From: Woeseia sp.
Lineage (GTDB): Bacteria > Pseudomonadota > Gammaproteobacteria > Steroidobacterales > Woeseiaceae
Length of the DNA: 21,617 bases
Assembly (NCBI GenBank): GCA_018701055.1
Contig: JABIUH010000022.1
Coordinates: 1-21,617 of the forward strand
Reading direction: 5' to 3'
The translations under genes and the position numbers were made by a program. Position 1 is the stretch's first letter. The number at the start of each line of letters is the position of its first letter. The notes below the pieces were generated by a model, which worked only from the letters and a program-made list of their open reading frames with translations, searched no databases and was not told the DNA's origin. Below, in pieces: positions 7,661 to 15,337 of this stretch.

Positions 7661-8323
7661 CTATTTACCTTTCACTAACGGAACAAAACTCACCTCGCCC
7701 AGTGATTCCTGCTCATATTGATCACCCGTCCGGGTCACCACGATCAAATCCTGCCTGCCGCTAGGCCCTACGGGAATGATGAGTCGCCCACCCGGCGCCA
7801 ATTGCTCGAGAAGCTTTTGCGGCACTTCGGCGGCGGCAGCCGCTACCAAGATACCGTCATACGGCGCATATTTCGCCCACCCCTCCCAACCGTCGCCAGG
7901 CCGAAATTGAACATTGTAAATATCCAAATCACGCAATCTTTGGCGCGACTTCTGATAAAGCTCACGTATCCGTTCGACGGTGTAAATCTTCTTGACCAGC
8001 GGTGCAAGCACCGCCGTCTGATAGCCACAACCAGTGCCAATTTCAAGCACGCTGTCGCCCTCGAAGCCATCTAGCAGGGCTTCTGACATACGCGCCACTA
8101 CATAGGGCTGGCTAATCGTCTGACCGAGCCCGATAGGCAAGGCAGTATCTTCGTAGGCACGACTCGCGAGTGCCTCGTCCACGAACAGGTGGCGCGGAAC
8201 ATTGCGAATTTGCTCTAGAACCGCGGTTGACCGGATGCCGTCCTTCCGCAGGCGCTCCACCAAACGATCCCGGGTTCGCGCTGACGTCATTCCAATGCCC
8301 TGAATGCTGCTCTTGCTCTGCAT
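7661..8323 (-). CDS. pcm: Protein-L-isoaspartate O-methyltransferase
   Basis: The enzyme uses S-adenosylmethionine to methylate isoaspartyl residues in aged proteins, starting their repair. The product is 220 residues. PIGLGQTISQPYVVARM (about 62-78) is the isoaspartate-binding signature and VLEIGTGCGYQTAVLA (about 91-106) is the SAM-binding motif I. The annotated ATG 8323 overlaps the surE TAA by one base (TAATG), indicating coupling. Met12 (MTSARTRDRL) aligns better with the E. coli start and could be the true one. The surE-pcm pairing is conserved across gammaproteobacteria. Confidence 0.96.
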   Translation of the reverse strand: MQSKSSIQGIGMTSARTRDRLVERLRKDGIRSTAVLEQIRNVPRHLFVDEALASRAYEDTALPIGLGQTISQPYVVARMSEALLDGFEGDSVLEIGTGCGYQTAVLAPLVKKIYTVERIRELYQKSRQRLRDLDIYNVQFRPGDGWEGWAKYAPYDGILVAAAAAEVPQKLLEQLAPGGRLIIPVGPSGRQDLIVVTRTGDQYEQESLGEVSFVPLVKGK

Positions 8324-9066
8324 TAAGTTTTTAGCCAGCTGGCCAGCTCAGGCAGCATTTCATGTCGAGTCAAATCGACCTTGATCGGCGTAACGGCAAC
8401 AGCGCCCTTTTCAATTGCCGCAAAATCCGTCCCGGGGCCCGTATCCTGGCCTTCACCAGCGGGTCCGATCCAATAAATCGAACGACCATGCGGGTCTTTT
8501 TGCTCAATCATGGGTTCAGATCGGTGTCTAAAGCCCAAGCGAGCGGCTTCAATTCCCCGTAGGTCTTCATATGCCATGTCAGGCACGTTGACGTTCAGCA
8601 TGATGTCACTCGGCAATGGGTTTTCAGTGAGCTTGAGAACAAGTTCCATCGCGACCCGCGCCGCAGTATCAAAATGGCTCGCGTGGGCTCCCACTAAAGA
8701 AACCGCAATAGCGGGCAAACCCAGGAAGCGCCCTTCCATAGCAGCAGCAACCGTCCCGGAATAGATCACATCGTCGCCAAGATTCGCACCATGATTAACG
8801 CCCGATACGACAATGTCCGGATCTGTCTCGAGAAACCCCTCGAGGGCCAAATGCACACAATCCGAAGGCGTGCCATTGACGTAATACCGTCTTTCGTCAA
8901 CCTTCCGCACCCGCAACGGCGACTCCAATGTCAACGAATTGCTCGCACCGCTTCGATTGCGGTCTGGAGCAAATACCGTAACTTCCGCTATTTCGGAAAG
9001 TGCATCAGATAGCGCAATGATGCCTTTCGCAAGATAGCCGTCGTCGTTGCTAACGAGAATTTTCAA
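8323..9066 (-). CDS. surE: 5'/3'-nucleotidase SurE
   Basis: SurE is a metal-dependent nucleoside monophosphate phosphatase of the stationary-phase survival operon. The product has 247 residues. The metal-binding N-terminal motif MKILVSNDDG (Asp8, Asp9), the APDRNRSGASNS loop (Ser39) and VSGVNHGANLGDDVIYSGTV are all intact. The start is TTG 9066-9064. No ATG or GTG lies in frame between this TTG and the divergent gene, and the family begins exactly with MKILxSNDDG, so the TTG is well supported despite lacking a clear ribosome binding site. It heads the surE-pcm-yqaA-nlpD cluster here. truD, its usual upstream partner, lies about 2.7 kb away, beyond the smr, flavoprotein and unknown genes. Confidence 0.96.
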   Translation of the reverse strand: MKILVSNDDGYLAKGIIALSDALSEIAEVTVFAPDRNRSGASNSLTLESPLRVRKVDERRYYVNGTPSDCVHLALEGFLETDPDIVVSGVNHGANLGDDVIYSGTVAAAMEGRFLGLPAIAVSLVGAHASHFDTAARVAMELVLKLTENPLPSDIMLNVNVPDMAYEDLRGIEAARLGFRHRSEPMIEQKDPHGRSIYWIGPAGEGQDTGPGTDFAAIEKGAVAVTPIKVDLTRHEMLPELASWLKT

Positions 9067-9150
9067 AGTGAGTATTGTTCGAATATGAAGGGCGCGCTCA
9101 CTATACTCAATGTTTGATCCACGCCAAAGTGCATTTGATGAATTCAGCTC
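9067..9150. promoter_or_regulatory. Candidate divergent promoter, surE and smr
   Basis: The 84-bp gap between two divergent genes contains overlapping -10-like boxes within ACTATACT: TATACT on the plus strand (9102-9107) and TATAGT on the minus strand (9105-9100). On the minus strand a TTGGCG lies 16 bases upstream of TATAGT. The best plus-strand -35 candidates match poorly. The boxes would place start sites a few tens of bases from each gene. This is a visual guess only. Confidence 0.3.
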
Positions 9151-9708
9151 GTGACAAACGATAACGACGACAATAAAAATGATGACAGCGGCCTATTTCG
9201 TCGCCTGATGGAGGATATCCAACCGCTCGAACGGGACAAGCGTGCGCCGGCCTACAAACCGAAACCGCCGGCTAGGGCTCGTTTCAAACATGCCGATGAG
9301 AGAGCGGTGCTCGAAGAAAGCCTCGATGTCGATATAGACGATATGGACGATCTCGAGACCGGTTCCGGTGAGAGCATGCAATTTAAGCGCGCTTCCGTCG
9401 GGCGACGCACCCTACGCAAGCTTGCGCGCGGGAGTTTCAGCGTCCAGTCGGAGATCGACTTACATGGCATGACCGTTCCTGAGGCCAAAAGCGCCTTGCG
9501 CGAATTTGTGAAAGACGCAGCCGTACGAGGCTTAACCTGCATTCGTGTCATTCACGGGAAAGGGATCGGCTCTGGAGAGCGCGGCCCAATACTAAAAAAC
9601 AAAGTTAACAATTGGTTGCGGCGTTGGGATGAAATACTCGCTTTTGTCTCGACCAAGCAAGTTCATGGCGGCACCGGCGCGGTATACGTCTTATTAAAGA
9701 AAGAGTAA
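9151..9708 (+). CDS. smrA: Smr-domain protein, probable SmrA-like endonuclease
   Basis: The 185-residue protein has an acidic N terminus, a conserved LFRRLMEDIQPLERDKRAP segment (residues 15-33) and a C-terminal Smr domain. The domain shows EIDLHGMTV (101-109), IHGKG (134-138) and GGTGAVYVLL (173-182), the three usual motif regions. Stand-alone gammaproteobacterial proteins of this form (E. coli SmrA/YdaL, SmrB) have nuclease activity, and SmrB acts on mRNA at collided ribosomes. Which of the two this is cannot be settled by eye. The start is GTG 9151, the only one that keeps the conserved N-terminal segment; a TGA at 9139-9141 closes the frame upstream. No strong ribosome binding site is present. 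It converges on the flavoprotein gene. Confidence 0.85.
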   Translation: MTNDNDDNKNDDSGLFRRLMEDIQPLERDKRAPAYKPKPPARARFKHADERAVLEESLDVDIDDMDDLETGSGESMQFKRASVGRRTLRKLARGSFSVQSEIDLHGMTVPEAKSALREFVKDAAVRGLTCIRVIHGKGIGSGERGPILKNKVNNWLRRWDEILAFVSTKQVHGGTGAVYVLLKKE

Positions 9709-9783
9709 GCAAAATGCCGCGCTGCTTTTCCAGGCATATCTCGGTAATCCCACCTCACGAGAGGCCACCTTCCTGGTCTTGAG

Positions 9784-10968
9784 TTAAGCAACCCGCCCTG
9801 CAGCCTGCCCCGAGGCCCATGCCCACTGAAAATTAAAGCCGCCTAGCTGCCCGGTAACGTCAACGACCTCACCAATAAAATACATGCCAGGTTGCTGCAC
9901 GCATTCCATCGTTTGCGACGACAAGCTCCTCGTATCAACCCCGCCCAGTGTTACTTCCGCAGTTCGATACCCTTCTGTACCAGACGGTTTAAGCTGCCAT
10001 GCCGCGACATGCGTTGCGATATCCCGCAATCGCTCATCACTGAACCCAGCAATACGTTCGTCTGACATCGTCGACCACCACATTTGCTCCAGCTCAAGCA
10101 CGAGCGCCCGTGGCAAATGCTCGGACAGTACTGTGCGCAAAAGTAACTGCGGTTGTTGCAATTTCGCATCCAACAACAATTCGGTCACATCAGCGTCTGG
10201 CAACAGATCAATAGTGATAGCCGAGCCGGGCACCCAATGATTCGATGATTGCAATACAGCGGGCCCGCTCAACCCGCGGTGCGTGAACAGGATGTCATCG
10301 TTAAACGAATGGGTGCCGACGGAGATCGTCGCGCCTGTACTGATTCCGGAAAGACGCTTGCTCAGCTCCTGCAGCCGCCCGGTGAATATGTATGGCACAA
10401 GTCCTGCGGTGGTTGGCCAAACGTTTAGCCCAAACTGACGGGCGAGCCGATAACCGAAATCCGACGCGCCCATTTTTGGAATAGACAAGCCACCTGTTGC
10501 AACGACGAGCGACTGACAATCATGTTGACCGGAATTGGTATGCAGACGATAGCCGTCCGCATAACTCACTGTTGAAATTTCACAATCACTACGAATGATC
10601 ACACCAGCTTGATCACATTCGTCGACCAGCATGGCAAGAATGTCTTTCGACGAAAAATCGCAAAACAACTGACCGACAGTTTTCTCGTGATAAGCGATCT
10701 CGTGCCGCTCAACAAGCGCGACGAAATCGTGTGGCGTAAATCGGCTGAGTGCCGAAATACAAAAGCGCGGATTGCGTGAAAGGAAATCGTCAGAAGAGCA
10801 ATTAAGATTGGTGAAATTGCACCGGCCGCCGCCGGACATCAGAATTTTTTTACCGATCTTGTTCGATCCCTCGAGGACGAGGACTCGACGTCCGCGCTGA
10901 CCCGCGACCAACGCGCACATAAGACCCGCAGCGCCGCCACCGGCAATGATTACATCATAGGAATCCAT
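9784..10968 (-). CDS. BaiN/HI0933-family NAD(P)/FAD-dependent oxidoreductase
   Basis: The protein is 394 residues from ATG 10968. It begins with a Rossmann FAD-binding segment, DVIIAGGGAAGLMCAL, and continues with KIGKKILMSGGGRCNFTNLN, the HI0933 family signature. Near the C terminus GEVVDVTGQLGGFNFQWAW completes the FAD site. E. coli YhiN and HI0933 are relatives; the physiological substrate is unknown. A GTG six bases upstream (10974) is possible, but AAGGGG lies five bases before ATG 10968, so I prefer the ATG. It follows the unknown six-cysteine gene by about 40 bp and may share its transcript. Confidence 0.9.
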   Translation of the reverse strand: MDSYDVIIAGGGAAGLMCALVAGQRGRRVLVLEGSNKIGKKILMSGGGRCNFTNLNCSSDDFLSRNPRFCISALSRFTPHDFVALVERHEIAYHEKTVGQLFCDFSSKDILAMLVDECDQAGVIIRSDCEISTVSYADGYRLHTNSGQHDCQSLVVATGGLSIPKMGASDFGYRLARQFGLNVWPTTAGLVPYIFTGRLQELSKRLSGISTGATISVGTHSFNDDILFTHRGLSGPAVLQSSNHWVPGSAITIDLLPDADVTELLLDAKLQQPQLLLRTVLSEHLPRALVLELEQMWWSTMSDERIAGFSDERLRDIATHVAAWQLKPSGTEGYRTAEVTLGGVDTRSLSSQTMECVQQPGMYFIGEVVDVTGQLGGFNFQWAWASGQAAGRVA

Positions 10969-11007
10969 CGCCACCCCTTGCGACTCGTGGTGACTCGAAA
11001 TTGAATT

Positions 11008-11463
11008 TTACTTTTGCTGCTTCCAGACGTTCAACCGTCCCGCTTCGGCGGCAGGCTCGACAATAATTGCGCCAATACGACACGGTGCGACACCAGAGGT
11101 TTCGTCGCACGTCTTCGTATTCTCTAAACGCTCATTATGGGCCACCTGCAAGTCATCGGCACGCGGCGGCTCGTCACGTGGAAGCACGACATTCGCGCTG
11201 GAACCAAGCGACGACTGAGCATCGACGTCGCTCGCAAAAACACTTGATTCTTTCACGGCAGGTCGACAATCTGATTCTTGCCGATCAATCAAAACATTAT
11301 CAACGTGAGATGCCATATCCATCATCTGCACTAACGCGCTCGCACAATCGTCTTCATTGGCGAATTGATATTCGACCGTTTCTTCCTGACAGATTATTTT
11401 TCCCGCTGGCGCGATGCATTGAGTTAACGACAAAACGAATACTTTTATCCAGGCAGTTTCCAT
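11008..11463 (-). CDS. Uncharacterised six-cysteine protein, possibly exported
   Basis: I do not recognise the family of this 151-residue protein. Translation is strongly supported: AGGAGG (11474-11469) lies five bases before ATG 11463. Residues 5-20 (WIKVFVLSLTQCIAPA) are moderately hydrophobic and could be a signal peptide, with a plausible cut after APA, but the N-terminal positive charge is weak. Six cysteines at 16, 25, 40, 66, 119 and 128 would suit disulfides in the envelope; if cleavage occurs after residue 20, five remain. The middle (about 70-110) is acidic and low in hydrophobic residues, probably disordered. It sits upstream of the flavoprotein gene in the same direction and downstream of about 300 bp with no sure gene. 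Confidence 0.7.
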   Translation of the reverse strand: METAWIKVFVLSLTQCIAPAGKIICQEETVEYQFANEDDCASALVQMMDMASHVDNVLIDRQESDCRPAVKESSVFASDVDAQSSLGSSANVVLPRDEPPRADDLQVAHNERLENTKTCDETSGVAPCRIGAIIVEPAAEAGRLNVWKQQK

Positions 11464-11510
11464 AATTTCCTCCTACGACTCACGACTGATATTAATTTTT
11501 TCCGTCATGA

Positions 11511-11777
11511 TCATTTGACCGCTTTCAAATCGATGCTACGCACGGTTCTGATAATATGCAGCTTATCAAAGCCTTCGCCATTTGGGACAAACGAAGCAGC
11601 CAGTGGTTTGAAAGCAAGACAGGATGTGCAAAAACACACAGCATCTCAAGGACTTGGAATTTGGCGATTCCGCATCAACTCAATAAAGTCTTGCGAAATA
11701 TAGCCCTCTGCGCAATTGTTCCAGACGCTCGCCCGCGATGCTTCGAACGCAACGGCGGAAGATTGGCCGACATCGGA
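11511..11777 (-). pseudogene. Possible decayed reading frame in the truD downstream gap
   Basis: The 318 bp from 11464 to 11781 hold no intact gene that I trust. One minus-strand frame is open from 11777 to a final TGA at 11513-11511, interrupted once by TGA 11648-11646. It reads GYISQDFIELMRNRQIP before the stop and SFVPNGEGFDKLHIIRT after it. The first piece has a faint look of an IS3-type transposase C-terminal region, but the catalytic Glu region is absent. No ribosome binding site or start codon is convincing. This could equally be chance; overlapping plus-strand frames exist as well. No tRNA or other RNA gene was recognised. Confidence 0.25.
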
Positions 11778-11781
11778 TTAT

Positions 11782-12810
11782 TTACGCATCACGTATGATC
11801 TCTCGCAATACAGAGGTCGCGAAGCATCCGGGAGCCAGACTAAACTGGAGCCAGATTGCGGACTCACCAAGGTCCCAGTCAAGGTCGCGAACGACGAGAC
11901 GAAGCGATCGCCTGGACTGTTTGACGCGCGCATTTTCAAGCCCTTGGACCAGATCCGCAAAGCGTGCGGCGACAGCGGATTCCAGTTCGCTAACATCGCC
12001 AGAGGATGTGCTATTGCCCTCTCCCCACATGGCACCGGTTGCATGAATGTCCATCGAATCCATTCTTTGTATAATTTCTGCATCAATCTGATCTGGCACG
12101 AATACGCTGTTCGTACCGTCTAAGTTCATTGTGTCTCCGGCAAGCGGTTTGTTCCACGTGTCGGAGGCAACTCGCGCACTTAGAATTTCGTTAAAAATCC
12201 ACGACCTGGCTGCGGACAACGCGATGCTGCGTTTGTCACGAGACAATCGCTTACCCGCAAACATTCGTTTCGCGAGATCCAAATTTCCCGCCGCTCGACC
12301 AAAGCGTTGTGGACCGAAATAATTCGGCACGCCCTGCGATCGTATCAATTCAAGTTTGCGAATGAGTTCGTCAGACCCAAGCTCATTTCCACGAATGGCA
12401 AGGCGAAATTGATTCGCAGCATGTGCACCACGCTTCAACTTTTTCTGGTGTCGAGTGGTTTTTAGTATTTGCACTTTCGGCAATGAAAATTCGGACCAAT
12501 CCGTACCGGCCCCACTGGGTCGCCGCACACTAAACCACTGCTGCGTCACCGCGTGACGATCTTTCAGACCTGCATATCCCACATCACGCAAAGGAACGCC
12601 GGCATGCTCAGCAAGACCGCTAGCAACCCAATGAGTGTTGGTTTCTTCTTTCTCCACCCACAAAAAATCGTGCTCACCGTCAGACGACAGTTCGAAGTCT
12701 AAGCGTTCGGTGACTTGGAAATCACTTGGAGTTTGTTTGATAAGCCCTTGAACTAATGGCTCACCGTGGGCGTAACACCACTCGGGCAGCGCGCTATCAG
12801 GGCCGGACAT
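11782..12810 (-). CDS. truD: tRNA pseudouridine(13) synthase TruD
   Basis: TruD makes pseudouridine at position 13 of tRNA-Glu. The product has 342 residues (E. coli 349). GYAGLKDRHAVTQQ (78-91) contains the catalytic Asp84, and NYFGPQRFG (about 163-171) is the second family motif; the insertion TRUD domain follows. The C terminus FATSVLREII is typical. ATG 12810 overlaps the end of ftsB by 14 bases and has no clear ribosome binding site, suggesting coupling to ftsB. In many gammaproteobacteria ispD and ispF lie between ftsB and truD; here neither is present. Confidence 0.96.
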   Translation of the reverse strand: MSGPDSALPEWCYAHGEPLVQGLIKQTPSDFQVTERLDFELSSDGEHDFLWVEKEETNTHWVASGLAEHAGVPLRDVGYAGLKDRHAVTQQWFSVRRPSGAGTDWSEFSLPKVQILKTTRHQKKLKRGAHAANQFRLAIRGNELGSDELIRKLELIRSQGVPNYFGPQRFGRAAGNLDLAKRMFAGKRLSRDKRSIALSAARSWIFNEILSARVASDTWNKPLAGDTMNLDGTNSVFVPDQIDAEIIQRMDSMDIHATGAMWGEGNSTSSGDVSELESAVAARFADLVQGLENARVKQSRRSLRLVVRDLDWDLGESAIWLQFSLAPGCFATSVLREIIRDA

Positions 12811-13111
12811 CAGCGACTAGGCGTTCGCCGCTGGCAGGTACAACCTGGAAAAAAGTCTCTGATTTGCCGATCATGCCAAGATCAGTTCGCGCTCGTTCTT
12901 CCGCGGCCGCGCGACCGTTCTTAAGATTGAGTACCTCAGCCTCGAGCGAAAAATTTCGCTCCTGAAGCGATTCATTCTCCAGGTGCTGCGACTGCACCGC
13001 GGAACGGAGTTCCTGGGTTCGAGAAAATCCGTTGTCCGACAGCATTAGCTGGCCGACCATGGCAAAACCTGCCACGCCTAATACCAGCACTATCCAACGT
13101 AAATTCAACAA
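12797..13111 (-). CDS. ftsB: Cell division protein FtsB
   Basis: FtsB is a bitopic inner-membrane protein that joins FtsL and FtsQ and helps activate septal peptidoglycan synthesis. The 104-residue product has one N-terminal membrane segment (about residues 6-26), a leucine-zipper-like coiled coil (about 32-75), and the conserved ERARTDLGMIGKSETFFQV region (about 76-94). Translation starts at TTG 13111 with GGGGA (13122-13118) six bases upstream; no ATG lies close enough to preserve the membrane segment. It begins 23 bp after the eno stop, the usual eno-ftsB arrangement. Confidence 0.94.
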   Translation of the reverse strand: MLNLRWIVLVLGVAGFAMVGQLMLSDNGFSRTQELRSAVQSQHLENESLQERNFSLEAEVLNLKNGRAAAEERARTDLGMIGKSETFFQVVPASGERLVADVRP

Positions 13112-13134
13112 CCCAATTCCCCAATTTTGACCCG

Positions 13135-14412
13135 TCAGACCTCTATCGAGAATGCCTGCCGGCCTGCATATATTGCCGCGTCACCCAACTCTTCTTCGAT
13201 GCGCAACAACTGATTGTACTTTGCGATTCGATCAGAGCGTGACAGTGACCCGGTCTTAATTTGAGTCGCTTCCGTTCCCACCGCGATGTCGGCAATCGTG
13301 CTGTCAGATGTCTCGCCAGAGCGGTGAGAAACGACAGCAGAGAAGCCGGCCTCGACGGCCATAGTAATCGCATCAAGTGTTTCCGTTAAGGTACCGATTT
13401 GGTTGGGTTTTATCAATATAGAATTGCCTATATTTTCACGTATTCCACGATTTAGGATGCTGGTGTTGGTCACAAACAGGTCATCGCCCACTAATTGCAC
13501 TGTCGCGCCCAATTTATCGGTCAAAAGACGCCAGCCGCTCCAGTCTCCTTCGTCCAGTCCATCCTCTATCGTGACAATCGGATAGTGACTGACAAGATCC
13601 GCCAGAAAGTCGCAAAATCCAGCTGCATCGAAGTCTCTGCCCTCGGATCTCAGGTGATAGCGACCGTCTGCGTAAAATTCCGAGCTTGCGACATCCAGTC
13701 CTAGCAAGATGTCATCGCCAGCCGAAAACCCAGCCTGCTCAATCGCCTCAAGAATGGTGTCGAGGGCTGCACGGTTGGACGGCAAATCAGGCGCAAAGCC
13801 ACCTTCATCGCCGACTGCGGTGTTTAACCCTTTGGAGTTGAGCACGCTTTTTAGCGCATGAAAAATCTCCGCCCCATAACGCAATGCTTCCCGAAAATTG
13901 GGTGCGCCGACTGGCAGAATCATGAACTCCTGAATATCCACGCTATTATCTGCATGGGCACCGCCGTTGATAATGTTCATCATCGGCACCGGCATCGTAG
14001 TGCTCGGACCCAGGTGGCGAAAAAGAGAGTGACCGACTGACAGCGCATCCGCTTTTGCCGCAGCAAGCGATACAGCGAGTAGCGCGTTAGCACCGAGATT
14101 AGCCTTGTTGTCGCTCCCGTCGAGCTCAATCATTTTCTGATCTAGCGCGCGCTGATCGGCGAATTCCATTGTCGTTAGCTCGGCTTTCAAAATGCCATTT
14201 ACATTCGCGACTGCTTTTTGCACGCCTTTACCGAGATACCGTCCCTTGTCGCCGTCGCGTAGTTCTACCGCCTCCCGCTTACCGGTTGATGCGCCGGAGG
14301 GAACGCCCGCGCGTGCAGAGCTACCATCTGCCAGTACAACATCAGCTTCCACAGTTGGGTTGCCGCGAGAATCCAGTATTTCCCGTCCTCTAATATCTGC
14401 AATCTTGATCAT
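13135..14412 (-). CDS. eno: Enolase
   Basis: Enolase converts 2-phosphoglycerate to phosphoenolpyruvate and, in gammaproteobacteria, can join the RNA degradosome. The 425-residue product (E. coli 432) shows REILDSRGNPTVE (about 9-21), GGAHADNSVDIQEFMI (the substrate His/Glu region), VTIEDGLDEGDW, LVGDDLFVTN (metal ligands) and SILIKPNQIGTLTET with the catalytic Lys, then SHRSGETSD. The start is ATG 14412 with a weak CGGG-type ribosome binding site. A perfect hairpin lies in its 79-bp leader (14434-14458), so eno may have its own control separate from kdsA. Confidence 0.98.
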   Translation of the reverse strand: MIKIADIRGREILDSRGNPTVEADVVLADGSSARAGVPSGASTGKREAVELRDGDKGRYLGKGVQKAVANVNGILKAELTTMEFADQRALDQKMIELDGSDNKANLGANALLAVSLAAAKADALSVGHSLFRHLGPSTTMPVPMMNIINGGAHADNSVDIQEFMILPVGAPNFREALRYGAEIFHALKSVLNSKGLNTAVGDEGGFAPDLPSNRAALDTILEAIEQAGFSAGDDILLGLDVASSEFYADGRYHLRSEGRDFDAAGFCDFLADLVSHYPIVTIEDGLDEGDWSGWRLLTDKLGATVQLVGDDLFVTNTSILNRGIRENIGNSILIKPNQIGTLTETLDAITMAVEAGFSAVVSHRSGETSDSTIADIAVGTEATQIKTGSLSRSDRIAKYNQLLRIEEELGDAAIYAGRQAFSIEV

Positions 14413-14433
14413 GAATTACCCGTTAAATGAATG

Positions 14434-14458
14434 GGAGTCAGAGTAGTACTCTGACTCC
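14434..14458 (-). promoter_or_regulatory. Perfect 11-bp hairpin in the eno leader
   Basis: GGAGTCAGAGT (14434-14444) and ACTCTGACTCC (14448-14458) form an 11-bp stem with a 3-base loop between the kdsA stop and the eno start. On the minus strand it is followed by CATTCATTTAACGGG, which is only mildly U-rich, then ATG. A second perfect palindrome, GTCTGCAGAC, lies at 14472-14481. Options are a partial terminator after kdsA, an RNA-stability hairpin, or an operator. The sequence alone does not separate them. Confidence 0.5.
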
Positions 14459-14491
14459 GGATGGTTTGAGTGTCTGCAGACCAAAAGCGCT

Positions 14492-15337
14492 CTAGATGCC
14501 CAGGCCGAACTCCGACTCAATAAAATAGTCACGTTTGACGGCGATATCGATCGCCTGCAACGTTTCCAGAAGAGAAAACATCGTATCCAGCGGCCAGGCA
14601 TTTGGACCATCACTTAATGCTTTGTCCGGGTCCGCATGCGTTTCCATGAAAAGGCCCGCAACCCCTGCTGCCGTTGCCGCGCGCGCCAGGACCGGAATGA
14701 ATTCGCGCTGCCCGCCTGATGCATCGCCCTTACCACCCGGCAACTGCACCGAGTGAGTCGCATCGAAAACGACCGGACAACCACTGCCTCTGAGTACCGC
14801 GAGGCTACGCATATCTGAAACTAAGTTATTGTAACCAAAGGAAAACCCTCGCTCACACACCATGATATCTGCATTACCGGTCGACTTCGCTTTGTCTACC
14901 ACGTTCTGCATTTCCCAAGGGGACAAAAACTGCCCCTTCTTAATATTCACAGGTCGACCGGCGTTGGCCACATTGAGAATGAAGTTGGTTTGGCGACACA
15001 AGAATGCCGGCGTTTGCAGGACATCCGCAACTTCTATTACTTCATCCAGTGGCGTGTCTTCGTGAACATCCGTCAATATCGGCACGCCAAGCTGGCTCTT
15101 TACTTCCGCTAATATTCGCAAGCCCTCTTCCATTCCCGGACCACGAAAACCATCCTTCGAACTACGATTCGCCTTGTCGTAGGATGATTTATAGATGAAC
15201 GGAATGCCCAGTTCGTTAGTAATTTCTTTCAGTGCGCCCGCAGTATCCAGCGCCGATCCCTCGCTCTCAACGACGCAAGTTCCGGCAATCAGGAAAAAGG
15301 GCTTATCTGGCCCGACGTCAAAACCGCATAACTTCAT
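14492..15337 (-). CDS. kdsA: KDO-8-phosphate synthase, Cys-type
   Basis: KdsA condenses arabinose 5-phosphate and phosphoenolpyruvate to make KDO 8-phosphate for LPS. The product has 281 residues (E. coli 284). IYKSSYDKANRSSKDGFRGPG (about 48-67), TDVHED and FDATHSVQLPGG are typical. The early motif reads IAGTCVVES with Cys21; in E. coli this position is Asn26 (GGMNVLES). A Cys there is the mark of the metal-dependent class seen in Aquifex. His in DATHS, Glu in METHA and Asp in SDGPN are the other expected ligands. ATG 15337 overlaps the pyrG TGA by four bases (ATGA), so translation is probably coupled. Confidence 0.96.
   Translation of the reverse strand: MKLCGFDVGPDKPFFLIAGTCVVESEGSALDTAGALKEITNELGIPFIYKSSYDKANRSSKDGFRGPGMEEGLRILAEVKSQLGVPILTDVHEDTPLDEVIEVADVLQTPAFLCRQTNFILNVANAGRPVNIKKGQFLSPWEMQNVVDKAKSTGNADIMVCERGFSFGYNNLVSDMRSLAVLRGSGCPVVFDATHSVQLPGGKGDASGGQREFIPVLARAATAAGVAGLFMETHADPDKALSDGPNAWPLDTMFSLLETLQAIDIAVKRDYFIESEFGLGI

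Noticed and set aside
9709..9783. A terminator between convergent smr and the flavoprotein gene.
   Set aside because: Only a 4-bp stem (CCTC/GAGG) and a distant CCAGG/CCTGG pair are visible, with no T-run.
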